The translations under genes and the position numbers were made by a program. This document shows, piece by piece, positions 1 through 6,263 of a DNA stretch of 7,276 nt (its first letter is position 1; each line of letters starts with the position of its first letter). Below the pieces are notes generated by a model. It was not told the DNA's origin. It saw only the letters and a list, made by a program, of their open reading frames with translations, and made no database searches. Origin of the DNA: JAVWHP01 sp036639955 (GTDB lineage: Bacteria > Bacillota_I > Bacilli_A > Erysipelotrichales > Erysipelotrichaceae); NCBI GenBank assembly GCA_036639955.1, contig JAVWHP010000032.1, forward strand, positions 1 through 7,276, read 5' to 3'.

Positions 1-78
1 TATCTATGGATTTTTTTCATCTTTCTTAATTCCACTTTCATTTTACAATTGAAATCTAAATAGAATTTCAAAAAAAAT

Positions 79-97
79 GTTTACAATTATTGTAAAC
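79..97. promoter_or_regulatory. Perfect palindrome, probable operator
   Basis: GTTTACAA and TTGTAAAC form perfect 8-bp inverted arms around a 3-bp centre (TTA). The left arm covers the -35 box of the promoter at 80-108 and the right arm lies in its spacer, so a bound protein would block RNA polymerase. The A-run at 71-77 lies just upstream. The symmetry and position are seen directly. That it is an operator is inferred, and I cannot assign it to a regulator family; BlaI/MecI/CopY sites also contain TACA/TGTA but with a shorter centre. Confidence 0.6.
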
Positions 98-108
98 GGT
101 GTTATTAT
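80..108 (+). promoter_or_regulatory. Sigma-A type promoter of a short leader transcript
   Basis: A -35 box TTTACA (80-85) is separated by 17 bp from a -10 box TATTAT (103-108); each matches consensus at five of six bases. The expected transcription start is about 114-117. The first strong terminator downstream is at 175-203, so the default product would be an RNA of roughly 90 nt. The palindrome at 79-97 overlaps this promoter, suggesting repression or other regulation. Confidence 0.6.
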
Positions 109-114
109 ATATCC

Positions 115-203
115 ATAGAAATCAACAAGTGACGTTCGAATTAGCGAACTGATCAAGCGCCATTATACAAACTTACTACTAGTCAATCGACTAGTAGTTT
201 TTT
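115..203 (+). ncRNA. Putative short transcript or attenuated leader
   Basis: This is the stretch between the predicted start of the 80-108 promoter and the terminator at 175-203. It contains no ribosome site plus start codon and no supported open frame. A small hairpin, GTTCG (134-138) with CGAAC (145-149), lies in the first half and the terminator stem in the second. It could be a small regulatory RNA or the attenuated leader of the acetyltransferase gene that starts at 245. I do not recognise a known riboswitch or sRNA family, and no clear antiterminator pairing is visible. Both ends are estimates. Confidence 0.35.
175..203 (+). terminator. Rho-independent terminator
   Basis: ACTACTAGTC (175-184) pairs perfectly with GACTAGTAGT (189-198) around the 4-nt loop AATC, and is followed by six T residues (198-203). 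The 10-bp perfect stem with a T-tract is a strong terminator. It ends the short transcript upstream of the acetyltransferase gene and may act as an attenuator for it. Confidence 0.85.
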
Positions 204-214
204 ATTATAAGAGA

Positions 215-223
215 TGTTATAAT
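215..223 (+). promoter_or_regulatory. Extended -10 promoter for the acetyltransferase gene
   Basis: TGT followed directly by a perfect TATAAT (218-223) gives an extended -10 element just after the upstream terminator. No recognisable -35 box lies 16-18 bp upstream, which is tolerated by extended -10 promoters. Transcription would start near 230, giving a leader of about 15 nt that contains the ribosome site AGGAGG at 235-240. Confidence 0.5.
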
Positions 224-244
224 TATATAAAATTAGGAGGCACT

Positions 245-760
245 ATGAAAATACTAACTAAAGAAAAATTTGAAGATATGTTTAATATTATGGATAACTC
301 TTTTCCTAATACAGAAATGAGAACCTATGAAGGCCAATTAGCACTATTAGATAACCCTATCTATAAAATATACTATGAGGAACTAAATAATGAAGTAGTT
401 GCTTTTATAGCTACTTTTCAGTTAAATAACTATAGTTATATAGACCATTTCGCTGTAAGCGATAAGGTGAGAGGAACTGGTATAGGATCTAAATTCTTAA
501 AAGAATATATTAAAAGTACTAATAAACAAATAATACTAGAAGTAGAAAGACCTATAAACAATATAGCTATAAGAAGAATAAACTTTTATGAAAGACTAGG
601 CTTTAACCTATATAGCTATGATTATAAACAACCTCCACTCAGAATGAATAATCCTTGGATAGATCTTTATATAATGAGTAATAAACCATTAGAAGAAATA
701 AACTATAAAGAAGTAAAACAACTATTATATAAATATGTATATCAAGTAGAGGAACAATAA
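245..760 (+). CDS. GNAT family N-acetyltransferase
   Basis: A 171-residue cytoplasmic protein of the Gcn5-related acetyltransferase superfamily, which moves an acetyl group from acetyl-CoA to an amine. The acetyl-CoA binding motif A is clear: a beta strand (about 64-71), then RGTGIG at 76-81 followed by a helix. Motif B follows, with the typical NFYERLGF at 113-120. The length fits a single-domain GNAT. The start is supported by AGGAGG at 235-240, with 4 nt to the ATG, which is slightly short. The TAA stop shares one base with the ATG of the next gene (TAATG), so the two are translationally coupled and probably act in one operon. The substrate cannot be read from the sequence: it could be a small amine, a peptide N-terminus or a ribosomal protein, and nothing nearby decides. 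Confidence 0.9.
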   Translation: MKILTKEKFEDMFNIMDNSFPNTEMRTYEGQLALLDNPIYKIYYEELNNEVVAFIATFQLNNYSYIDHFAVSDKVRGTGIGSKFLKEYIKSTNKQIILEVERPINNIAIRRINFYERLGFNLYSYDYKQPPLRMNNPWIDLYIMSNKPLEEINYKEVKQLLYKYVYQVEEQ

Positions 761-1902
761 TGCCAAAAATAGGATTAAGAATCATTAAATCAAGTATAGC
801 AGTATTATTATGCTTTATAGTATATATTATTAGAGGAGAAGGAGTACCATTCTACGCAGCAATAGCTGCCATATTATGTATTCAACCAGAAATAAGCAAA
901 TCTAAATTTAAAGCTAAAAGCAGAATAATAGCAACTATTATTGGAGGGATTATAGGAATGCTAATACTAGCATTCAAACAAAACTATATGAATGATATAA
1001 ACATAATATACTACTATTTATTAGTAGCTATAATGATAATACCATTACTATACATACCAACAATAATCAAACAAAGCGATTCATCCTATTTAACATGTGT
1101 CGTATTTTTAAGCATTACAGTATCTCATATCGGAGATATAAACCCCTTTATATTTGGAACTAACAGAATTATAGACACCCTAATAGGAGTATTTATAGCT
1201 ATAACTATAAACACATTTAAAATACCAAAAAAAATTAATGATAATCTAAAATTTATAATCCCTCTAGAAGCCATCCTAAATAATAACAATATCTTAACTA
1301 AACAAAGAATTAAATTAAATAAATATCTTGATGATGGCGCTACACTAATCCTAACAACAAGCCATCTAACATGTAATGCTATAATACCATTAAACCCAAT
1401 AATAAATAATAAAAATCTATATATATCAATATTAAATAATAATGCTATATATAACTATTATGAAGATATCTATAAATATATTAGCAATATAAATATTAAA
1501 GATAAGGAAACTATCCTAGAATATATTAATAATAAATATAATACTTTTATATATGAAATTAAAGATAATATGATGTATGCACATTATATAAAATTAAATA
1601 ATTATATGGAAATAAATTATAATAAACAAAGAAAACTAAATAAGATTCATTTTATAAGAGAAAACAATATTAATATAAAAGAAGTACTAGCAATAGAATT
1701 AAATGAAGAAGAAACTATAATAAATAATATTATAGAAGATTTAAAAACTAAAGATATGGAGATTAGATACATAAGATATAGTAATAGATTATTAATAATA
1801 AATGATAAAGCTATATTTGATCATAAAGAATATATAACAATAAATGAAAAAGAAGATAAACTATTAAAAGAAATAGAAAGCTATTTATATAAAAGGAGAT
1901 AA
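760..1902 (+). CDS. FUSC/aromatic-acid-exporter-like membrane protein with degenerate HAD-like C-terminal half
   Basis: A 380-residue protein. The first 155 residues hold about six hydrophobic segments (near 9-24, 30-42, 57-72, 83-103, 109-122, 133-152), including the IQPE and GGIIG region typical of the N-terminal FUSC/ArAE_1 (DUF939) domain; relatives are proposed exporters of aromatic acids. The soluble remainder (about 163-380) lacks the usual coiled C-terminal domain. Its order of elements resembles a Cof-type HAD phosphatase: a strand where DxDGT would be (here PLEAIL, 168-173), TTSH where TGR would be (199-202), NNNAIY like the NGAxIY strand (226-231), then a cap-like alpha/beta region. 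The nucleophile Asp is replaced and the GDxxND end of the core is absent, so it is probably not catalytic. The start follows SD AGAGGA (748-753) and overlaps the acetyltransferase stop by one base. Transport function is inferred from family only; the HAD reading is by eye. Confidence 0.8.
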   Translation: MPKIGLRIIKSSIAVLLCFIVYIIRGEGVPFYAAIAAILCIQPEISKSKFKAKSRIIATIIGGIIGMLILAFKQNYMNDINIIYYYLLVAIMIIPLLYIPTIIKQSDSSYLTCVVFLSITVSHIGDINPFIFGTNRIIDTLIGVFIAITINTFKIPKKINDNLKFIIPLEAILNNNNILTKQRIKLNKYLDDGATLILTTSHLTCNAIIPLNPIINNKNLYISILNNNAIYNYYEDIYKYISNINIKDKETILEYINNKYNTFIYEIKDNMMYAHYIKLNNYMEINYNKQRKLNKIHFIRENNINIKEVLAIELNEEETIINNIIEDLKTKDMEIRYIRYSNRLLIINDKAIFDHKEYITINEKEDKLLKEIESYLYKRR

Positions 1903-1905
1903 TAT

Positions 1906-2301
1906 ATGTTATTAATAAATTATAAAATAGAAGAAGGAGCTGAATTTTTACCAGGTTTTATTGGGCTTTTAAAGATTACTAAAGAATATAATAATATAAG
2001 TATACATACGGATAATTTATATGAAGTAATGAATGATTTATGTAATATTAAAGATACTAATAATATAATAATAGAAGTTAATAATGAAGAAACAATAAAC
2101 TTATTAAAAACTAAAGGTAACATAGAAATTAAATATAATAGTTATAATATAACTATAAAAGAAAATGAATATTATATTATAGTATTTAAATTAGTAAGTG
2201 ATTATATAAATGAAGTAAAAGCTTTAGATGAATATCATAATTTAAAAGAATATATAGAAATATTAGAAAATAAAATTGTAACCTTATCATTAATATTATA
2301 G
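1906..2301 (+). CDS. Conserved-looking hypothetical protein, 131 aa
   Basis: I do not recognise this family. The product is a soluble, mixed alpha/beta protein rich in Asn, Ile, Glu and Tyr. It has no signal peptide, no clear transmembrane segment and only one cysteine. An N-terminal strand leads into an uncharged segment FLPGFIGLL (about 14-22); the last 40 residues look helical (acidic, with YINEVKALDEYHNLKEYIEI spacing). A strong ribosome site AGGAGA (1894-1899) lies inside the end of the FUSC gene, 6 nt before the ATG, and only 3 nt separate the two genes, so they are probably co-translated. A product working with the FUSC membrane protein is plausible but only from position. The codons are even more AT-rich than the neighbours'. 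The gene is followed by a gap with a large inverted repeat. Confidence 0.75.
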   Translation: MLLINYKIEEGAEFLPGFIGLLKITKEYNNISIHTDNLYEVMNDLCNIKDTNNIIIEVNNEETINLLKTKGNIEIKYNSYNITIKENEYYIIVFKLVSDYINEVKALDEYHNLKEYIEILENKIVTLSLIL

Positions 2302-2302
2302 A

Positions 2303-2331
2303 TTAAGAATACTATTATAATATTATATAAT
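2303..2331 (+). promoter_or_regulatory. Possible promoter of the lipid kinase-tldD-tldE genes
   Basis: TTAAGA (2303-2308) is followed after 17 bp by a perfect TATAAT (2326-2331). Two more TATAAT hexamers lie nearby at 2316-2321 and 2336-2341 without a recognisable -35 box. In sequence this AT-rich such hexamers arise by chance, so the promoter is only a suggestion. It is supported by this being the one real intergenic gap in the plus-strand run. Confidence 0.35.
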
Positions 2332-2351
2332 GTTGTATAATATAGTAATAG
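2312..2351. repeat. Long imperfect inverted repeat upstream of the lipid kinase
   Basis: The 16-nt arms at 2312-2327 and 2336-2351 are complementary at 14 of 16 positions around an 8-nt loop (TAATGTTG). No T-tract follows, so it is not a standard terminator. It lies 3 nt upstream of the lipid-kinase ribosome site (2355-2360). It could act as an mRNA hairpin that affects translation or stability, or as a DNA operator. Being almost wholly A/T, it could also be a composition effect. Confidence 0.5.
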
Positions 2352-2354
2352 ATT

Positions 2355-2360
2355 GGAGGT
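2355..2360 (+). promoter_or_regulatory. Ribosome site that fixes the lipid kinase start
   Basis: GGAGGT lies 5 nt before the ATG at 2366. An in-frame ATG at 2330 exists but has no ribosome site and would add 12 unlikely residues ahead of the conserved NPxAG strand. The start at 2366 is therefore chosen. Confidence 0.85.
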
Positions 2361-2365
2361 ATAAT

Positions 2366-3271
2366 ATGAATAATATAATGATAATAGTTAATCCTATAGC
2401 TGGTAAATCTTCAATAAAAAATGAATTATTAGAAATAGTAACTATCTTCTCTAGAAATGGATATATACCAAATGTATTTGTAACTAAGAAGAAGAATCAT
2501 GCTGTTGAGTTAGTGAAAGAATATGCTAAGAATTATAATATTTTAGTATGTATTGGTGGAGATGGTACATTACATGAAGTTGTAAGTGGTATACTATTAA
2601 ACAATATTGATATACAAGTAGGATATATACCGATGGGGACTACAAATGATTTTGCAGCTTCATTAAGGATACCAAATAATATAGCACTTGGTTGCAATGC
2701 TATTATTAAGGGGAAAGAGTTTAAATGTGATATGGGTTTATTTGAAGATAAGTACTTTACTTATATAGCTGCGTTTGGTGCTTTTACTGAAGTTAGTTAT
2801 AAGACTTCTCAAAGTCAAAAGAACTTATTTGGAAGATTAGCTTATATAATGGAAGGAATTAAAAGAATACCTAATATAGCATATTATGATTTAAAGATTG
2901 ATATAGATGATGAACAAATAGAAGGGAACTTTGTATTTGGAGCTATAATGAATGCAAGAAGTATAGCAGGTATACAAGGATATGTAAGTAGACATGCTGA
3001 TTTAGATGATGGACTATTTGAAGTACTATTAATAAAGACACCTAATAATCCATTAGATCTACAAGAGATAGTAGCTTCTTTATTAAAATCTAAAATGGAT
3101 AGTAGATTTATGATATTTAAGAAAGCTAAACATGTTAAAGTACATTCATTAAAGAATATAGAGTGGACATTAGATGGAGAATCAGGTGGAAGTTATAAAG
3201 AAGTAGAAATAACAAATATTAAACAATGCATAACATTCTTAGTAAATAAGAATATAAGAACATTATTATAG
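2366..3271 (+). CDS. YegS/DgkB-type lipid (diacylglycerol) kinase
   Basis: A 301-residue soluble or peripheral membrane enzyme of the diacylglycerol kinase catalytic family (YegS/Rv2252/BmrU group). It uses ATP to phosphorylate a diacylglycerol-like lipid to phosphatidate, which returns diacylglycerol to phospholipid synthesis. The N-terminal nucleotide-binding domain shows NPIAGKSS (9-16), the hallmark GGDGT (64-68) and MGTTNDFA (90-97). The C-terminal beta-sandwich domain shows DDGLFEV (214-220) and LDGE (269-272). The length matches the family (about 290-315). The start is set by GGAGGT at 2355-2360. Its TAG stop overlaps the ribosome site of tldD, and only 9 nt separate the two genes, so they share a transcript. 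Firmicutes often carry several paralogues, so diacylglycerol as substrate is likely but not certain. Confidence 0.92.
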   Translation: MNNIMIIVNPIAGKSSIKNELLEIVTIFSRNGYIPNVFVTKKKNHAVELVKEYAKNYNILVCIGGDGTLHEVVSGILLNNIDIQVGYIPMGTTNDFAASLRIPNNIALGCNAIIKGKEFKCDMGLFEDKYFTYIAAFGAFTEVSYKTSQSQKNLFGRLAYIMEGIKRIPNIAYYDLKIDIDDEQIEGNFVFGAIMNARSIAGIQGYVSRHADLDDGLFEVLLIKTPNNPLDLQEIVASLLKSKMDSRFMIFKKAKHVKVHSLKNIEWTLDGESGGSYKEVEITNIKQCITFLVNKNIRTLL

Positions 3272-3280
3272 GAGATAAAT

Positions 3281-4693
3281 ATGATAAATATAAAATTATT
3301 AAATAAACTTATAGAATTAGGATTGGAAGTAGGAGGAGAATTTGTAGAAATATTTGAAGAAGAAACTATAACTAATACTTTTAAAATGATGAATAGTTTA
3401 GTAGAAAATGTTGGTAATACTACTATAGCAGGTTTAGGTATTAGAATATATTATGATAATAAATCAGTATATGCTTATAGTAATGATTTTAATGAAGATG
3501 TATTAATGAATATGATTAGTAAATTAGGTAAAGGGATAGATAATAATAAAGATGATGATAGTGCTACTGCTACTGCTAGTACTAGCATTAATATTAAGGA
3601 AGAAGTTTATGATAATGCACATCCTATTAGAATTAAACCATTAGAAATGAGTAGTAAAGATAAGGTTAAGTTAATGTTAGAAGTAAGTGAAGCTGCTAAT
3701 AATTATAGTAGTTTAGTAGATAAAACTATATGTACGTTGTTTGATGAAACACAAAAAGTAAGAATAACTAATAGTACGGGTAAACTAATAAATGATTGTA
3801 GAATTAGAACTAGAATGAGTATTCAAGCATTTGCTTTAAAGAATGATAATCAACAAGTTGGACATAAGAGTTCAGGAGGCTCAATCGGTTATGAATTATA
3901 TACTCCTGAACTATTAAATGATTTAGGAAAAGAAGCAGCTAGAATAGCTGTAGCAATGCTAGAAGCAATAGATGCTCCTAGTGGTAAAATGGATGTAGTG
4001 CTTGACCATGGATTTGGTGGTGTAATATTCCATGAAGCATGTGGGCATGGATTAGAAGCAACAGCTATAGCTAAACACCAAAGTATATTTGATGGTAAAG
4101 TAGGAAAACAAATAGCAAGTACAATAGTTAGTGCTGTAGATGATGGAACAATAACTAATGCTTGGGGATCAACTAATATTGATGATGAAGGAAACTTTAC
4201 TAAAAGAAATATATTAATAAAAGATGGAATACTACAAGGATATTTAGTCGACCAATTAAATGGAGAAATAATGAAAACTAAGAGTACTGGTAGTGGAAGA
4301 AGAGAAAGCTATCATTATGAACCAACTTCTAGAATGACTAACACTTATATAATGAATGGTAAATCTACATTAGAAGAACTTATAAGCAGTACTAAACATG
4401 GATTATATGCTAAAACGTTAGGTGGTGGTTCTGTAGATCCAGCAACAGGAGACTTCAATTTTGCTTTAATGGAAGCCTATCTTATAGAAGATGGTAAAAT
4501 AGGACAAATAGTAAAAGGAGCAACACTTGTCGGCAATGGAGCTGATGTATTAATGAATATAAGTATGGTAGCTAATAACCTAACTAGAGAACAAGGAATG
4601 TGTGGAAGTATATCAGGATCAATACCTACTGATGTTGGACAACCAGCAATTAAAGTATTAAACATGAATGTAGGAGGAAGTGCAAATGATTAA
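3281..4693 (+). CDS. tldD: Metalloprotease TldD, catalytic subunit
   Basis: A 470-residue zinc-protease subunit of the TldD/TldE (PmbA) heterodimer. The complex cleaves unfolded or leader peptides inside a central cavity; in E. coli it matures microcin B17 and degrades the CcdA antitoxin. The family signature HExxxH is intact as HEACGH (251-256), with GLEA after it. The likely third zinc ligand, a cysteine in the C-terminal QGMCG segment (C441), is also present, as is the conserved DVGQP ending motif (451-455). The length is close to the 481 residues of E. coli TldD. The start follows SD AGGAGA (3270-3275) with 5-nt spacing. The 3' end overlaps tldE by 8 nt, which suits production of equal amounts of the two subunits. 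No modified-peptide precursor gene is visible here, so the native substrate is unknown. Confidence 0.96.
   Translation: MINIKLLNKLIELGLEVGGEFVEIFEEETITNTFKMMNSLVENVGNTTIAGLGIRIYYDNKSVYAYSNDFNEDVLMNMISKLGKGIDNNKDDDSATATASTSINIKEEVYDNAHPIRIKPLEMSSKDKVKLMLEVSEAANNYSSLVDKTICTLFDETQKVRITNSTGKLINDCRIRTRMSIQAFALKNDNQQVGHKSSGGSIGYELYTPELLNDLGKEAARIAVAMLEAIDAPSGKMDVVLDHGFGGVIFHEACGHGLEATAIAKHQSIFDGKVGKQIASTIVSAVDDGTITNAWGSTNIDDEGNFTKRNILIKDGILQGYLVDQLNGEIMKTKSTGSGRRESYHYEPTSRMTNTYIMNGKSTLEELISSTKHGLYAKTLGGGSVDPATGDFNFALMEAYLIEDGKIGQIVKGATLVGNGADVLMNISMVANNLTREQGMCGSISGSIPTDVGQPAIKVLNMNVGGSAND
4672..4677 (+). promoter_or_regulatory. Ribosome site that fixes the tldE start
   Basis: AGGAGG lies within the end of tldD. 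It is 8 nt from the ATG at 4686 but only 2 nt from an in-frame GTG at 4680. The spacing favours the ATG, giving MINFKELN as the N-terminus and an 8-nt overlap with tldD. Confidence 0.85.
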
Positions 4694-6014
4694 TTTTAAA
4701 GAACTAAATACAAATGCTATAGAAAAAGGAATAACAGCCTTAGAAGTAAGTACATCTACTAATGAAACACTAACTTTAAGTATATTTAAACAACAAGTAG
4801 AAAGAAATAAAATAAGTAAAACAACAAGAGCATCACTAAGAGGAATATATAATGGAACACAAGCTATATGTAATACAGAAAATATAAATAACATTGAATT
4901 AAACAATTCTTTAAAAAAGATTGTAGAAAACGCTAGTCTAATAACTTCTAAAGACGAAACAATCTTTTTAAAAGAATTAAAAGAATATAAAGAAGTAAAT
5001 AACTATCATGAATGTATAGCTAAAGAAGATTATAATAATATAATAACCTTATTAAAAACTATTGAAACTAAAATGCTAACCTTAGAAAAAAGAATAAAGC
5101 AGTTAAGTAGTTGTAAATATTATTATCATTATAATGAAAGAACTTTAATGAATAGTTATAATTTAGATTTAAGTAATAAGAGTAATTATGGTTTAATTTA
5201 TATTGATGCTATTATTGAAGAAGATGGTGATACACAAACTTATGGTGATTATATTTTTATAAAAGATTTTAAGGATGTGGATGTAGATAAGTTTGTAAAA
5301 GATTTTATTGTTAATATTGCTTTAAAGCTACATCCTATTGGTATAGCAAGTAAATCATATCCAACTATTTTAAAGAATGATGTAATGAATGATTTACTTG
5401 CTAACCTAGGTAGTATATTCTTTGCTGATAATAATCAGAAGGGAATTAGTCCTTTAGCTAATAAATTAAATACTAGTATTATGAGTAATCTAATTAATAT
5501 AAGTGATGATCCTTTTAATGTAGATGCTTATGAATCTGTTTCTTTTGATGATGAAGGCTATCCTTGTAGTTTAACTAATATTGTAGTAGATGGTAAGTTA
5601 AATTCTTATTTATATAATTTGAGTACTGCTGCTAAGGATAAGGTTAGTTCTACTGGTAATGGATTTAAAGGTTCTTCTGCAATTGGTATCAGTAGTACTA
5701 ACCTTATCCTAAAACCAAGTACTTCTTCTTTTGATGATCTTATAGCTAATATGAATACCGGAATAGTTATAGAAGAAATCATGGGATTACACGCCGGTAT
5801 TAATAAAACAACAACAGATTTTTCTTTACAGGCTTCTGGTTATTATGTTGAAAATGGAGTGCGTAAACATCCTATAAATTTAATAACAATTGCTGATAAT
5901 TTCTTAGAACTAATGAATAAAGTAACAGCAATTGGAAACGATCTTAAATTTTCTTTAGATGGTACTGCTAGCAGTTCCATCCTATTTAGCAATATTTCTT
6001 TAACTAGTGAATAA
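4686..6014 (+). CDS. tldE: Metalloprotease TldE/PmbA, non-catalytic partner
   Basis: A 442-residue partner of TldD (also called PmbA). It shares the TldD fold but has no HExxxH, so it helps form the cavity and bind substrate without carrying zinc. The C-terminal family signature is clear: GLHAGIN, then DFSLQASGYYVENG (about 367-391), followed by LITIADNFLELM. The E. coli protein is of similar length (450). The N-terminal third is the more divergent part, as is usual. The start is ATG 4686, set by AGGAGG at 4672-4677, not the GTG at 4680. The gene overlaps tldD by 8 nt and is co-translated with it. Third-base preference changes from A to T within the gene without a break in the family match, so the frame is sound. 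No strong terminator follows before the tRNA gene. Confidence 0.95.
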   Translation: MINFKELNTNAIEKGITALEVSTSTNETLTLSIFKQQVERNKISKTTRASLRGIYNGTQAICNTENINNIELNNSLKKIVENASLITSKDETIFLKELKEYKEVNNYHECIAKEDYNNIITLLKTIETKMLTLEKRIKQLSSCKYYYHYNERTLMNSYNLDLSNKSNYGLIYIDAIIEEDGDTQTYGDYIFIKDFKDVDVDKFVKDFIVNIALKLHPIGIASKSYPTILKNDVMNDLLANLGSIFFADNNQKGISPLANKLNTSIMSNLINISDDPFNVDAYESVSFDDEGYPCSLTNIVVDGKLNSYLYNLSTAAKDKVSSTGNGFKGSSAIGISSTNLILKPSTSSFDDLIANMNTGIVIEEIMGLHAGINKTTTDFSLQASGYYVENGVRKHPINLITIADNFLELMNKVTAIGNDLKFSLDGTASSSILFSNISLTSE

Positions 6015-6015
6015 A

Positions 6016-6030
6016 TTAGGTAGTGCCTAA
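6016..6030 (+). repeat. Weak hairpin after tldE
   Basis: TTAGG (6016-6020) pairs with CCTAA (6026-6030) around TAGTG, directly after the tldE stop. There is no good T-tract, so termination would be weak and some transcripts may run on into tRNA-Glu. The loop and right arm are also complementary to the tRNA leader (GTAGTGCC at 6020-6027 with GGCACTAC at 6086-6093). Confidence 0.3.
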
Positions 6031-6051
6031 GTTTAAAAATGAAAATATTAA

Positions 6052-6080
6052 TTGACACACGTATTTATGTATGTTAAACT
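6052..6080 (+). promoter_or_regulatory. Promoter of tRNA-Glu
   Basis: A perfect -35 box TTGACA (6052-6057) and a -10 box TAAACT (6075-6080; four of six) are 17 bp apart, with TG at 6072-6073 giving an extended -10. The start would be near 6087, leaving a leader of about 14 nt before the mature tRNA. Confidence 0.75.
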
Positions 6081-6100
6081 TTCATGGCACTACAATTCAT

Positions 6101-6176
6101 GGCGCGTTGGAGAAACGGTTAACTCACTTGCCTTTCACGCAAGCATTCACGGGTTCAAATCCCGTACGCGTCACCA
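6101..6176 (+). tRNA. tRNA-Glu (anticodon UUC)
   Basis: A complete 76-nt cloverleaf with encoded CCA. The acceptor stem is 6101-6107 with 6166-6172 (seven pairs, one G-U). The D stem is GAG/CTC (6110-6112, 6123-6125). The anticodon stem is 6127-6131 with 6139-6143, around the loop CTTTCAC, giving anticodon TTC at 6134-6136. The T stem is ACGGG/CCCGT (6149-6153, 6161-6165) with loop TTCAAAT. The discriminator base is A (6173). The sequence closely resembles Bacillus tRNA-Glu. Besides translation, glutamyl-tRNA can feed tRNA-dependent amidation and haem synthesis where those pathways exist. It stands alone with its own promoter and terminator. Confidence 0.98.
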
Positions 6177-6187
6177 ATTATAAATTT

Positions 6188-6210
6188 AACTCTCTTAGGA
6201 GAGTTTTTTT
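6188..6210 (+). terminator. Terminator of tRNA-Glu
   Basis: AACTCTC (6188-6194) pairs with GAGAGTT (6199-6205) around TTAG, and a run of T residues covers 6204-6210. It begins 12 nt after the tRNA CCA end. Confidence 0.88.
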
Positions 6211-6263
6211 ATATAAGAATTTCATTAAGTAGTATATAATTTTTAAAGTTAAAATTAAAATAT

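Noticed and set aside
1..41. Possible start of a minus-strand gene (MKVELRKMKKIHR running off the left edge)
   Set aside because: No ribosome site precedes either ATG (41 or 20) and no promoter lies correctly on the minus strand; too short to judge.
77..118. Short plus-strand frame of 13 codons from the ATG at 77
   Set aside because: It has no ribosome site and overlaps the operator and promoter, so it would start upstream of the predicted transcript.
1920..2123. Minus-strand open frames at 1920-2123, 4477-4665, 4658-4906 and 5843-6058
   Set aside because: They lie opposite well-supported genes, have no ribosome sites and match nothing recognisable, so they are antisense shadows.
2330..2365. 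Longer lipid kinase with 12 extra N-terminal residues
   Set aside because: No ribosome site stands before ATG 2330, the extra residues lie in the inverted repeat region, and GGAGGT correctly precedes ATG 2366.
3549..3587. Repeated GCTACT/GCTAGT triplets in tldD as a possible variable repeat
   Set aside because: Only a few imperfect units encoding a low-complexity Ala/Thr/Ser linker in a poorly conserved part; nothing suggests phase variation.
4680..4685. GTG start for tldE
   Set aside because: It lies only 2 nt after AGGAGG; the ATG at 4686 has 8-nt spacing and a better family N-terminus.
3281..6014. TldD/TldE as part of a modified-peptide (RiPP) or toxin-antitoxin locus
   Set aside because: No precursor peptide, cyclodehydratase, or toxin-antitoxin pair is visible in the window; the neighbours are a lipid kinase and a tRNA.
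6101..6176. tRNA-Glu as an integration site for a mobile element
   Set aside because: No integrase gene and no direct repeat of the tRNA 3' end is present in the window.
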